DNA of 25,123 nt, taken from Prevotellaceae bacterium UBA1710 (GTDB lineage Bacteria > Bacteroidota > Bacteroidia > Bacteroidales > Bacteroidaceae). Positions 5,955 through 12,961 of the stretch are shown one piece after another (position 1 is the stretch's first letter; the number at the start of each line of letters is the position of its first letter). Made by a program: the position numbers and the translations under genes. Under the pieces are notes generated by a model. It was not told the origin of the DNA and made no database searches. It worked only from the letters and a program-made list of their open reading frames with translations. The stretch spans positions 1-25,123 of the forward strand of contig DCJC01000059.1 in NCBI GenBank assembly GCA_002317355.1. Reading direction: 5' to 3'.

Positions 5955-7304
5955 CTACGATTTTCTAATCAGTAAAAAGGCTGATATACACACCAATGTC
6001 GCTATTTCGCTAACGCATTGCGAGAGCCATAGTCCGTCTGTTCCGAGCCAGATAGGCATCAGTATGAACGAAGGTAACATGAAGAATACGCCTCTCAGGA
6101 ACGTGAAGGCGGTGGCAAGTGTGGATTTCTCCGTACTTTGATAGTAACCTATAAGCGTAAGATTGATAATGACGAAAAGGAAACTGATTCCGAATATCGG
6201 CAAACCATGATTGCAGAGTTCCCATGCCTTGCATCCGTTTGGCAGGAATGTTGAGCTTACCCATTCAGAAGCCAGCCATACAAACACCATTCCACCGATA
6301 CCACAAAGAACGGCAGTAATGATGTCTATCCTCATCGCAGATACAATACGATGATGATTTCCCTGACCATGGGCAAAACTTATTATAGGTTGAGAACTCT
6401 GTACTATGGCATTTCCAAACATAAAGCAGATTGGAGTCATGTAGCAACCAACGCTGAATGCTGCTACCCCATCCTCTCCCAAGTATCTCATAAACTGATA
6501 ATTGCCTATGATGATGATTGCCGAAATCGCTATCTCACCAAGAAAAGCACTTCCTCCTACACGAATCTGGTAGCCGATGTTTCTTAAAGATAGCATCAGA
6601 CTCTTCACTGACACTTTCAGACGGTACATTCTAATTGTCTTGCTGAAGAACAGCAGATATATTAGTACTACGACGCCTTCAAGTCCGAAACTGCAACTCG
6701 TGGCTATTGCAGCCCCTTCAAGTCCCATATTCATCGGGAAGATGAGAAACCAGTCGCCAACCATATTCATTCCCGCAGCTATAAGGTTGAGCCACATAGC
6801 CAGACGGGGAGCCCCGTCAAGCCTTACCATGAACATACCTACATTTGCAAGAATACAGAACGGCATCAATCCTACAATCCATACCAGATAACTGTTTGCC
6901 AAAGGCATCAGAGCCTCACTTGACCCAAACAGCCTGCAAGTCTCCCTCTGATGCGTCAGCATAAGCACGGTTAGCAAGGCTCCTATCACAAAGCCTGCTA
7001 TCATGGATTGCGTGATGTTTGTGTTCGCTGCCTTTGTCTTTCCCTTTGACAGATGGATGCTGGCTACTACCGAACCACCGATACCGAACATGAGTCCGAT
7101 ACCACCCATAACCATGAATAAAGGTGCTATGATATTCACCGCAGCAAGGGCATCACTACCAACGCCATGACCAACAAAAGCGCCATCAGTGATATTCAGC
7201 ACCACCATTGACACCATTGCTACAAGGGTTGGAAGAAACATCTTTCGGAATAATTTCCCTACAGGTTCCTTACCGAAGTCTATGTTATCGCGATTATCTT
7301 TCAA
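5955..7304 (-). CDS. MATE-family efflux transporter
   Basis: This is a 449-residue inner-membrane antiporter of the multidrug and toxin extrusion family, full length and with about 12 hydrophobic segments. The start (GKLFRKMFLPTLVAMVSMVVLNITDGAFVG) has the usual P...D in helix 1 involved in cation coupling. The mirrored second half begins near residue 235 (IGYQIRVGGSAFLGEIAISAIIIIGNY). It resembles the MepA-like branch and expels cationic drugs or metabolites using a sodium or proton gradient. It follows the lipoprotein gene by 29 bases and precedes the flavodoxin by 81, all on one strand. That suggests a unit combining flavin enzymes with efflux. The substrate is unknown. Confidence 0.9.
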   Translation of the reverse strand: MKDNRDNIDFGKEPVGKLFRKMFLPTLVAMVSMVVLNITDGAFVGHGVGSDALAAVNIIAPLFMVMGGIGLMFGIGGSVVASIHLSKGKTKAANTNITQSMIAGFVIGALLTVLMLTHQRETCRLFGSSEALMPLANSYLVWIVGLMPFCILANVGMFMVRLDGAPRLAMWLNLIAAGMNMVGDWFLIFPMNMGLEGAAIATSCSFGLEGVVVLIYLLFFSKTIRMYRLKVSVKSLMLSLRNIGYQIRVGGSAFLGEIAISAIIIIGNYQFMRYLGEDGVAAFSVGCYMTPICFMFGNAIVQSSQPIISFAHGQGNHHRIVSAMRIDIITAVLCGIGGMVFVWLASEWVSSTFLPNGCKAWELCNHGLPIFGISFLFVIINLTLIGYYQSTEKSTLATAFTFLRGVFFMLPSFILMPIWLGTDGLWLSQCVSEIATLVCISAFLLIRKS

Positions 7305-7333
7305 GACTGGTTTTCATGAATTAGATACATGCA

Positions 7334-7840
7334 CTATTTCTTTCGAACGTATATGTTATCTTCCACACCATCAATGTTTTTCGAGTGCAGGATTAAAGTA
7401 TCGCTATCAGTAGAGATTGAATAATGAGCCTGCATCAGATAACTCATGTTTGAGGCATTCTCAAGTATCTCAAGTCCATGCCACTCCCAGTCGTCATACT
7501 CCTCGTAGTCATAAACCTGAATCTTTGAGAGCTTGACATACTCATCCTCAGTGCAGAAGTTACCCTTCACCTTATGGCACACACCGTTAGCGTCAATGAA
7601 TTTGGCGTTGAGTGCTTTTTCCTTTGCATATAAGGTTGACGATACGTTGCCATCAGCCGTAAACGCTATCTCTTCATGAAAATCCTTGTTGTTATCCTGA
7701 GACACCCATGTACCTACCAGTCTATCATCAAAAGCAGGAGCATTCTTCTCCTCTTCGTGACAGGAGGTAAGAGTTATATTTGCTAGAGCGAGAGTCAAAA
7801 CAAAACAGAGAATATATCCTATCTTTCTCATTGTTTGCAT
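7334..7840 (-). CDS. Lipocalin-like lipoprotein of unknown function
   Basis: This is a 168-residue lipoprotein. The signal region ends in LTLTSC with the lipidated Cys at residue 27. The mature part starts with an acidic linker (HEEEKNAPAFDD) and then LVGTWVSQDNN..., the GTW pattern typical of small lipocalin-like domains in Bacteroidetes. Several beta-strand-like segments follow. Two starts are possible; the second Met (residue 4, MRKIGYILCF) looks more like a signal start. A -7 box TACCTTTG lies 51 bases upstream. It is the first gene of the minus-strand series lipoprotein, MATE, flavodoxin, nitroreductase, Nim-like. Its role in that group is unknown. Confidence 0.75.
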   Translation of the reverse strand: MQTMRKIGYILCFVLTLALANITLTSCHEEEKNAPAFDDRLVGTWVSQDNNKDFHEEIAFTADGNVSSTLYAKEKALNAKFIDANGVCHKVKGNFCTEDEYVKLSKIQVYDYEEYDDWEWHGLEILENASNMSYLMQAHYSISTDSDTLILHSKNIDGVEDNIYVRKK

Positions 7841-7890
7841 TTTTTATATTTTGACAGAGTGGCAATAAAGCCAACTACCCATCTTGTTTG

Positions 7891-7898
7891 CAAAGGTA
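7891..7898 (-). promoter_or_regulatory. -7 promoter box of the lipoprotein/MATE series
   Basis: The minus strand reads TACCTTTGCA here, an exact TAnnTTTG match, 51 bases before the ATG at 7840. No clear TTTG is seen at the -33 distance. Confidence 0.6.
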
Positions 7899-8003
7899 CA
7901 AAAATTTATTTATAAATGTGAATATTTTCGTAAAAAATGTGCCATTTCAACGAGAAATTGTGTTAAAAATCCGCCTATTCATATTAAAAACAGGAAACCA
8001 AAC

Positions 8004-8034
8004 AAAAAAGCCCACTCCCGAAAGGGAGAGGACT
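8004..8034 (-). terminator. Rho-independent terminator of the GH9 gene
   Basis: On the minus strand the stem GTCC-T-CTCCC pairs with GGGAG-T-GGGC around a TTTC loop and is followed by TTTTTT (8009-8004). It lies about 25 bases past the GH9 stop codon. Confidence 0.85.
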
Positions 8035-8058
8035 TTAACGAAATCATAAAACCAACCA

Positions 8059-10599
8059 TTACTTTAGCATGCTCTTCAAAGCAGAACCAAAGATGATATA
8101 CTGTGTATTGCCTGCAATGGTACCCTCGTTCTGCCCCCAGAGGAATGGCCAATCGTCATAGTTCTCGAAATGGTCTGGCTTACGGAAGAGTACGCCAGGA
8201 GCCATATTACCTGGGATGAATGAGAAATCGGCTCTGTTATTGCCGTAGAACACATTCTTTGGACGAGCAGCGCCAAGTGCTGCAACAAATGAATAGTTGT
8301 GGTATGGATGACAACCGAAGAGATAGTTGGCAGAACTGAAGATGTAGTTCTTACCGATAATCTCTGGATAATACTTGTGAGCGAAACAAACCGTAGTTCC
8401 GAAAGATGCTACTTGCGAGTTGCCTGCCCAGTTTCTTGTTCCCATTGGGATGCCGTATGGATTCTCTATTTCAAGGCTGTCAATATACTCCTTGTATTTC
8501 TTTACGTATGGAGTAAGTTTCTTCTTGTATGCTTCATCCATGTATGGAATAGCATCAAGGGCTGTCTGCATTGTGAAGCTCACATTGCGGTCAAGAGCCT
8601 TCCAAATCATGCTCTCGAACTTATTGAGATACTGTTTCTCGCCAGTTGCGCCATAAAGCATCAATGCAGCATCCATGTCGCCATATCCACCCCACTGGTT
8701 GCCGTTGTTATTCTTGTTCTTACGCTCTGCCTGACGCTTCTTCATGAGCTCCTCTGCTTCTGACATCAGTCGCTTTGACTGGGTGAGAGCTCTGTTTGCA
8801 AGGTCATCATTATAGCCCTTAAGAGCATGACTTGCTGCTGCGAACATTGTTGCTGCACGGAAGTCGAGCGATGGATTGCGTGTTGTGAATGCCCACATAT
8901 CATCAGGAGTACCACTACTCTTGCCATCTGCAGAAACCTCATAAGGCTTGAGTGAGGGGTCGTAGTGCAAACCATCTGTTATTGAAGCAGCATCACCAAG
9001 GTGGTGGTAGTTGTCGAGTACTGAGTTAGAGAGTGTTTGAGCCATGTGTCCAATCTGCTCTGCCTGAGCAACGAGATTCAATGTGCCATGCTCAATGAAC
9101 TGAAGCAAATCTGGCACACCATCAGGACGGTGCAAATCAACGTATCTCTGCTTCTGGCTTACGAATGTCTCGTCACGCTCAGAACGGAATAATTCCCATG
9201 TACGAACAAAGTTCTGCACCACATTGATATTTGAGCCAGTCTCGATGTCGAAGTCACCTGCGTCGAAGAAACCGCCAATATTCAGTCCTGGGATAAGCTC
9301 GTAAGGCTTGTACTTTGTGTCTGTTGTAGCTCCCTGACTATGAAGGTCGAAGTGGTCGCTTTCTGGAGCCTGCAGATAACCTTCCTTAAATGGTTCTCCG
9401 TGCCAGATACGATAACCCTCATTCACGGTCATGTGATTCATGTGGATTGGCACCCATACATCAGTCGTTGCATCTGTTATCTTATCATAGACATTCTCGT
9501 TTATGATGAAGTTACCCGACTTGGTATCACCATACTTGATATAGTAAACACCAGTCTCAGTAACACTTGAGAAGTCGAACTTTACATAGTTGTATTTGAA
9601 GTAGTTACCCCATGTCTTTACATCACCGATTAATGCAACACTTTCCTTTCCATCATTACCAATACGGTAGAGAGTTGCCTGTGGTGTAGAAGGATAGTTC
9701 TTATCCAATTCTATAACTGCAACCTTAGGCTGAGATGGGATATATCCCACCTGACTGAAGCCGATATTTGGCTCTCTCACCCAGTTTGGAATTGCGTGTG
9801 GATTAACGGTCCAGCTAATCACCTTACCTGTCTTTCCTGCAGGTAAATCGCTACGAAGAACATACCAGCCATTCTGAGCCAGAAGACGACCGTCAAAGAG
9901 GCCCATTTCTGTGTCAGATGTCACCTTTACCATACGCTCTGGTGAATCACTTGCAAGGATAATCTCCTTACCCTTCTCAAATGGTTTCAGTTCGATGAAA
10001 GCGTCTGTTCCGCGGTCATCGTATGTCTTAAAGCCCTTAAACTGCTTTGGCTTTTCTGAGTTTGGACGAGTAAATGTCTCGCCCACAGCATATCGTGGCA
10101 ATCTGCTTAGTCTTCCGTCCATCACAAATGTCTTGAGCCAATACTGAGAAGGAAGGAACTCCATATTGAATCCAGCCTTACCCTCAAGGAATGCAGGAAC
10201 TGGCTTATCAAGATAAACATCAATTCTCGCACCTTCACCCTCACCAGTCACAACAATGCGGCTCTCAAAGTCATAATCATCATATCGAAGCACGATTTCC
10301 ACCTCGTTAAGTTCCTTGTTGACCTTACGACTAATCATCTTAGGTACCAAGTCCCACTGCTCTGGAGTATTACTTAATCTTATGGCACCACCTTGTGCCA
10401 CACGAACACCATGCTGTATTATCTCGATACCAGAATTCTTCTCGTCATTGAATACTCCGTTGAAATCATTATTGAAAACAAGAAGGTTAATTCCTTGACG
10501 TTCAAAGTATTCACTATCATTTAGTTTTAGTTGTTGCTGTCCAAAGGCAGCCATGCCAATACATGATAGGGCACATGCTAATAGAAAGGTTTTATTCAT
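8059..10599 (-). CDS. Glycoside hydrolase family 9 (endoglucanase-type)
   Basis: This is an 846-residue secreted enzyme that hydrolyses beta-1,4-glucan-type chains (cellulose, mixed-linkage glucan or xyloglucan backbones; the exact substrate cannot be read). Residues 1-20 are a signal peptide. Residues about 22-270 form a long beta-rich N-terminal region seen in Bacteroidetes GH9 proteins. Residues about 278-368 are an Ig-like CelD_N domain (IGFSQVGYIPSQPKVAVIELD to SGNFIINENVY). The catalytic alpha/alpha barrel spans about 375-846. It has the nucleophilic-water aspartate motif GGFFDAGDFD (D446, D449), the His-containing loop FGCHPYHNYSFV (761-772) and the acid E825 in WGQNEG. The gene is divergent from the GH10 gene with 210 bases between, and both probably act on the same plant cell wall material. 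A terminator follows. No -7 box was clear upstream. Confidence 0.9.
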   Translation of the reverse strand: MNKTFLLACALSCIGMAAFGQQQLKLNDSEYFERQGINLLVFNNDFNGVFNDEKNSGIEIIQHGVRVAQGGAIRLSNTPEQWDLVPKMISRKVNKELNEVEIVLRYDDYDFESRIVVTGEGEGARIDVYLDKPVPAFLEGKAGFNMEFLPSQYWLKTFVMDGRLSRLPRYAVGETFTRPNSEKPKQFKGFKTYDDRGTDAFIELKPFEKGKEIILASDSPERMVKVTSDTEMGLFDGRLLAQNGWYVLRSDLPAGKTGKVISWTVNPHAIPNWVREPNIGFSQVGYIPSQPKVAVIELDKNYPSTPQATLYRIGNDGKESVALIGDVKTWGNYFKYNYVKFDFSSVTETGVYYIKYGDTKSGNFIINENVYDKITDATTDVWVPIHMNHMTVNEGYRIWHGEPFKEGYLQAPESDHFDLHSQGATTDTKYKPYELIPGLNIGGFFDAGDFDIETGSNINVVQNFVRTWELFRSERDETFVSQKQRYVDLHRPDGVPDLLQFIEHGTLNLVAQAEQIGHMAQTLSNSVLDNYHHLGDAASITDGLHYDPSLKPYEVSADGKSSGTPDDMWAFTTRNPSLDFRAATMFAAASHALKGYNDDLANRALTQSKRLMSEAEELMKKRQAERKNKNNNGNQWGGYGDMDAALMLYGATGEKQYLNKFESMIWKALDRNVSFTMQTALDAIPYMDEAYKKKLTPYVKKYKEYIDSLEIENPYGIPMGTRNWAGNSQVASFGTTVCFAHKYYPEIIGKNYIFSSANYLFGCHPYHNYSFVAALGAARPKNVFYGNNRADFSFIPGNMAPGVLFRKPDHFENYDDWPFLWGQNEGTIAGNTQYIIFGSALKSMLK

Positions 10600-10694
10600 T
10601 CGGGTTAATAATAATTATATAGTTATTACAATTTTATAGACGAAACACGAACAAAAAGGTTTAATCGAATAAAAGAAATGTTTTTCAACAGCCT

Positions 10695-10724
10695 CCTTCC
10701 CTGATATCTGTAGGACAGGAAAGG
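10695..10724. other. Hairpin with T run in the GH9-GH10 divergent spacer
   Basis: CCTTCCCTG (10695-10703) pairs with CAGGAAAGG (10716-10724), one mismatch, and CCCTTTTT follows on the plus strand. It looks like a terminator but no plus-strand gene ends here, and it lies 20 bases upstream of the GH10 -33 box. It may insulate the GH10 promoter or be a relic. Confidence 0.5.
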
Positions 10725-10743
10725 CCCTTTTTGGTTGTTTTCT

Positions 10744-10774
10744 TTTGATATTTCAAAACATTTTCGTACATTTG
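10744..10774 (+). promoter_or_regulatory. Canonical Bacteroidetes promoter of the GH10 gene
   Basis: TTTG at 10744-10747 and TACATTTG at 10767-10774 are spaced exactly 19 bases, the textbook arrangement for the primary sigma factor of Bacteroidetes. Transcription should begin near 10781, which leaves a leader of about 29 bases and rules out translation from the in-frame ATG at 10735. Confidence 0.85.
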
Positions 10775-10809
10775 CACAACATAATCTGAACAATTATATC
10801 ATAATTATT

Positions 10810-11973
10810 ATGAAGAAAACATGCCTTTTTCTATGTCTTGCAGCCACTATGTTAGTTGGTTGCGGGAATCAGAGTGAACAGAAAAACCAGAAGGATATCA
10901 CCCTAAAGGAAGCATTCAAGGACGACTTCCTCGTTGGTGTGGCTGTCGCACAGGATATCATCACAAAGAATGATACCGCTGCCATCAACCTCATCTGCGA
11001 GCAATTCAATGCCGTTTCTCCTGAGGATGTGTTGAAACCTGAGAACATACACCCTGCACCTGATGTATGGAACTTCGAGCCAGGCGATGCTTACTGCAAG
11101 TTTGCGGCAAATCATGGTCTTAAGCCTCTCGGCCACACCCTTATGTGGCATAATCAGACTCCTGATTTCTTCTGGCTCAAGGAAGATGGAACCGTACGTT
11201 CAGAGGAGGAGATGAAGAAGAACCTCGTAGAGTATATCGAGAAGACCGTTACACACTTCGCAGGAAAGGTATATGCATGGGATGTAGTCAACGAAATCGT
11301 TAGCGAGGAAGGCGGCTATCGTAGCGATAAGGGCTGGGAGAAATACTACCCTGGCAACCTCGACGACCTCGTGGCATTAGCGTTCCAGACTGCACAACGC
11401 TGTGATTCTAATGCCGAACTATACTACAACGACTATAATATGTGGCGCCAGACAAAGGTAGATGGAGCCGTTCATATCGTAAAAATGCTCAAGGAGAAAG
11501 GCATACGCATCGATGGCGTAGGCATTCAGGCACACTGGGGACTCAACTATCCTGATACCAAGGACATAGAGACAACCATCGACCGCCTCCACGAACTCGG
11601 AGTGAAGGTGATGATTACCGAACTTGACATCGACATGCTCCCATTCTCTAAGGAAGGTCAGATGACTGGCAAGGCAATGTTCGACCCTGCTCTTCAGCGT
11701 GAAGAGTTCATGCGCTGGCTCAATCCATACGCAGACGGGCTCCCTGAGGATGTAGGTCAGCAGATAGCCGACCGATACGAGGAAATCGTACGAACCATCT
11801 ATAAGAAGCGTGACAAGATAGCGAGAGTCACTTTCTGGGGACTTCATGACGGTCTCTCATGGAAGAACAACTACCCTATCCCAAACCGCACCAACTACCC
11901 TCTCCTCTTTGACCGCAATCTCAACAAGAAGAAAGCCTTCTATTCTGTCGTAAACATTCCGAATACGAAGTAA
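10810..11973 (+). CDS. GH10 endo-beta-1,4-xylanase lipoprotein
   Basis: This is a 387-residue xylanase, cleaving beta-1,4-xylosyl links by a retaining mechanism. The start at 10810 gives a clean lipoprotein signal ending in MLVGC (Cys18), so it is anchored in a membrane, probably exposed on the outer membrane. An upstream in-frame ATG (10735) lies within the promoter and is rejected. The TIM barrel covers about 30-380. It shows FNAVSPEDVLKPENIHP (66-82), GHTLMWHNQTP (108-118), the acid/base Glu162 in WDVVNE, LYYNDYN (204-210) and the nucleophile Glu271 in ITELDID, with WGLHDGLSW near the end. Length and motifs are complete. It faces the GH9 gene. No SusC/SusD pair is in the window. Confidence 0.95.
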   Translation: MKKTCLFLCLAATMLVGCGNQSEQKNQKDITLKEAFKDDFLVGVAVAQDIITKNDTAAINLICEQFNAVSPEDVLKPENIHPAPDVWNFEPGDAYCKFAANHGLKPLGHTLMWHNQTPDFFWLKEDGTVRSEEEMKKNLVEYIEKTVTHFAGKVYAWDVVNEIVSEEGGYRSDKGWEKYYPGNLDDLVALAFQTAQRCDSNAELYYNDYNMWRQTKVDGAVHIVKMLKEKGIRIDGVGIQAHWGLNYPDTKDIETTIDRLHELGVKVMITELDIDMLPFSKEGQMTGKAMFDPALQREEFMRWLNPYADGLPEDVGQQIADRYEEIVRTIYKKRDKIARVTFWGLHDGLSWKNNYPIPNRTNYPLLFDRNLNKKKAFYSVVNIPNTK

Positions 11974-12009
11974 CATATGTAGAGTTGGAGATAAATTAAA
12001 CTATCTAAG

Positions 12010-12030
12010 TTAACGCTTAACACTTAACGC
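12010..12030. repeat. Heptad array, 3 x TTAACRC
   Basis: TTAACGC, TTAACAC and TTAACGC lie in exact phase, about 37 bases after the GH10 stop codon. Confidence 0.8.
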
Positions 12031-12084
12031 TCAGCCTTCCCCATCCTATGTCACCCCTCAATCTCTCAAGACATTTTTTGTTAG

Positions 12085-12148
12085 GTCGGACAACAACATT
12101 CTGTAAGTCGGACAACTATTGCAAGAGTGAAAAATCTTCGTACCTTTG
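12085..12148 (+). promoter_or_regulatory. Orphan promoter with two direct-repeat operator sites
   Basis: The 10-mer GTCGGACAAC occurs at 12085-12094 and 12107-12116, a period of 22 bases or two helical turns. Immediately after comes an ATTG -33-like box (12118-12121), 19 bases, and a perfect -7 box TACCTTTG (12141-12148). The layout is that of an activator-dependent promoter. No gene follows on the plus strand: the predicted start point runs straight into heptad repeats, and the next gene is on the other strand. Confidence 0.65.
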
Positions 12149-12155
12149 CACCATC

Positions 12156-12209
12156 GAAAGTGAAAACTGAAGAGTGAAGTGTGAAAGTGAAGAGCGAAAA
12201 AGTGAAGAA
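12156..12209. repeat. Degenerate heptad array, GAAAGTG type
   Basis: GAAAGTG, AAAACTG, AAGAGTG and AAGTGTG follow in phase from 12156 to 12183. Further related words (AAAGTGA, AGAGCGA, AAAAGTGAAG) follow with small phase slips. It begins 8 bases after the -7 box of the orphan promoter. Confidence 0.8.
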
Positions 12210-12249
12210 TTAGAGTTAGTACTTACAGCATCTGGGCCCACGCTGAGGA

Positions 12250-12312
12250 AACTCCTAACTACTCCCTCGTAACTCCCAACTAATTCCTAAGTAACTCCTA
12301 AGTAATTCCCTA
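12250..12312. repeat. Degenerate heptad array, AACTCCT type
   Basis: AACTCCT, AACTACT, CCCTCGT, AACTCCC and AACTAAT run in phase from 12250, followed by looser TAACTCC/TAAGTAA words up to 12312. It uses the same word as the array just before uvrA. Confidence 0.75.
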
Positions 12313-12439
12313 TCTACTCCAATTCTAGCCCCCTCCTATGATGGGAGCTGATAAGAAACTAAGACAAACGAATACACCATCACCTATCACCTGGATGCTC
12401 AAAATCTGATACATACTCGGAGATACTCAATATCCGACT

Positions 12440-12507
12440 TCCCTTAAAGGGAGACTATACTTGTGGCGAGCCATCATTTGCGTTAGCTTCCTCATCCTCT
12501 TAAGAGG
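12440..12507. repeat. Two small palindromes
   Basis: TCCCTT-A-AAGGGA (12440-12452) and the perfect 12-mer CCTCTTAAGAGG (12496-12507) lie just past the stop of the minus-strand Cys-rich gene. Either could be part of its transcript end, but neither is followed by a T run. Confidence 0.6.
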
Positions 12508-12528
12508 GATAAGAGAGGGGCTTACTAA

Positions 12529-12861
12529 TCAAATCTTAATCTTCTTGCAACATACATAGCACTCGGTCTTTTCCTGCTCAAGGGCTTCCTTAAGGGTTGT
12601 TGCAACGACGTGACCGGTATGTGAACATGAATTTTGACAATCCTTCATGGCAGCGCCCTGATGCTCGTGACGGCATTTCATAAGCTTTGAACAGCGCATG
12701 GTGTTATGGTAATATTTGTGTGTGCAACCGTTACTGATGTAAACGATAGAATCATTGGCATCTGTCTGTTCGCTTTGTGCTTTCTTCTGTTCTTTTTGTT
12801 GTGCAAAAACAGTTGTGCTCGTCATGAAGCACATTAGTGTGCTTAAAAATAAATACTTCAT
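12529..12861 (-). CDS. Small secreted Cys/His-rich protein
   Basis: This 110-residue protein of unknown function has a signal peptide (MKYLFLSTLM...VFA, residues 1-20) and then a charged linker (21-37). A Cys-rich domain (38-110) follows with eight cysteines at 46, 57, 63, 75, 79, 101, 104 and 105. The pattern VYISNGCTHKYYHNTMRCSKLMKC and, later, VVATTLKEALEQEKTECYVC fits a small domain common in Bacteroidetes secreted and phage-linked proteins: V-Y-I, YH, C..L..C, a beta strand followed by an EA helix, and a C..C end. The paired Cys and His suggest metal binding or disulfides. Compared with the usual form it has an insertion (HEHQGAAMKDCQNSCSHTG) and two extra Cys. It stands alone. Confidence 0.7.
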   Translation of the reverse strand: MKYLFLSTLMCFMTSTTVFAQQKEQKKAQSEQTDANDSIVYISNGCTHKYYHNTMRCSKLMKCRHEHQGAAMKDCQNSCSHTGHVVATTLKEALEQEKTECYVCCKKIKI

Positions 12862-12908
12862 TTTCCCTTTCGTGTTATCCTAATACGCTGGTGTGTCTAT
12901 CAATTTAT

Positions 12909-12944
12909 CACCAACATGGAGCGCGTATAAACTCCATGTTGGTG
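12909..12944 (-). terminator. Perfect 13-base-pair hairpin downstream of the ABC-F gene
   Basis: CACCAACATGGAG (12909-12921) pairs exactly with CTCCATGTTGGTG (12932-12944) around a 10-base loop, 18 bases beyond the ABC-F stop. On the minus strand it is followed by ATAAATTG rather than a T run, so it may act as a transcript end protector or weak terminator. Confidence 0.6.
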
Positions 12945-12961
12945 TATCGCAGATGTGAAAT

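Larger units (their letters stand above)
11974..12528. other. 555-base gene-free spacer with orphan promoter and short repeats
   Basis: No reading frame here looks like a gene. The content in order: TTAACRC heptads (12010-12030), two GTCGGACAAC direct repeats and a promoter (12085-12148), a GAAAGTG-type heptad stretch (12156-12209), a second heptad stretch of AACTCCT type (12250-12312), and two small palindromes (12440-12452, 12496-12507). It may be a scar where a gene was lost and repeats accumulated. Confidence 0.7.

Noticed and set aside
10735..10809. Upstream in-frame ATG that would extend the GH10 protein by 25 residues
   Set aside because: It lies within the promoter (TTTG at 10744, TACATTTG at 10767), before the likely transcription start. 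The start at 10810 gives a clean lipoprotein signal.
12330..12410. Small ORF of 22 codons after the second heptad stretch
   Set aside because: Short, with no initiation context, and its translation has no signal or family features.
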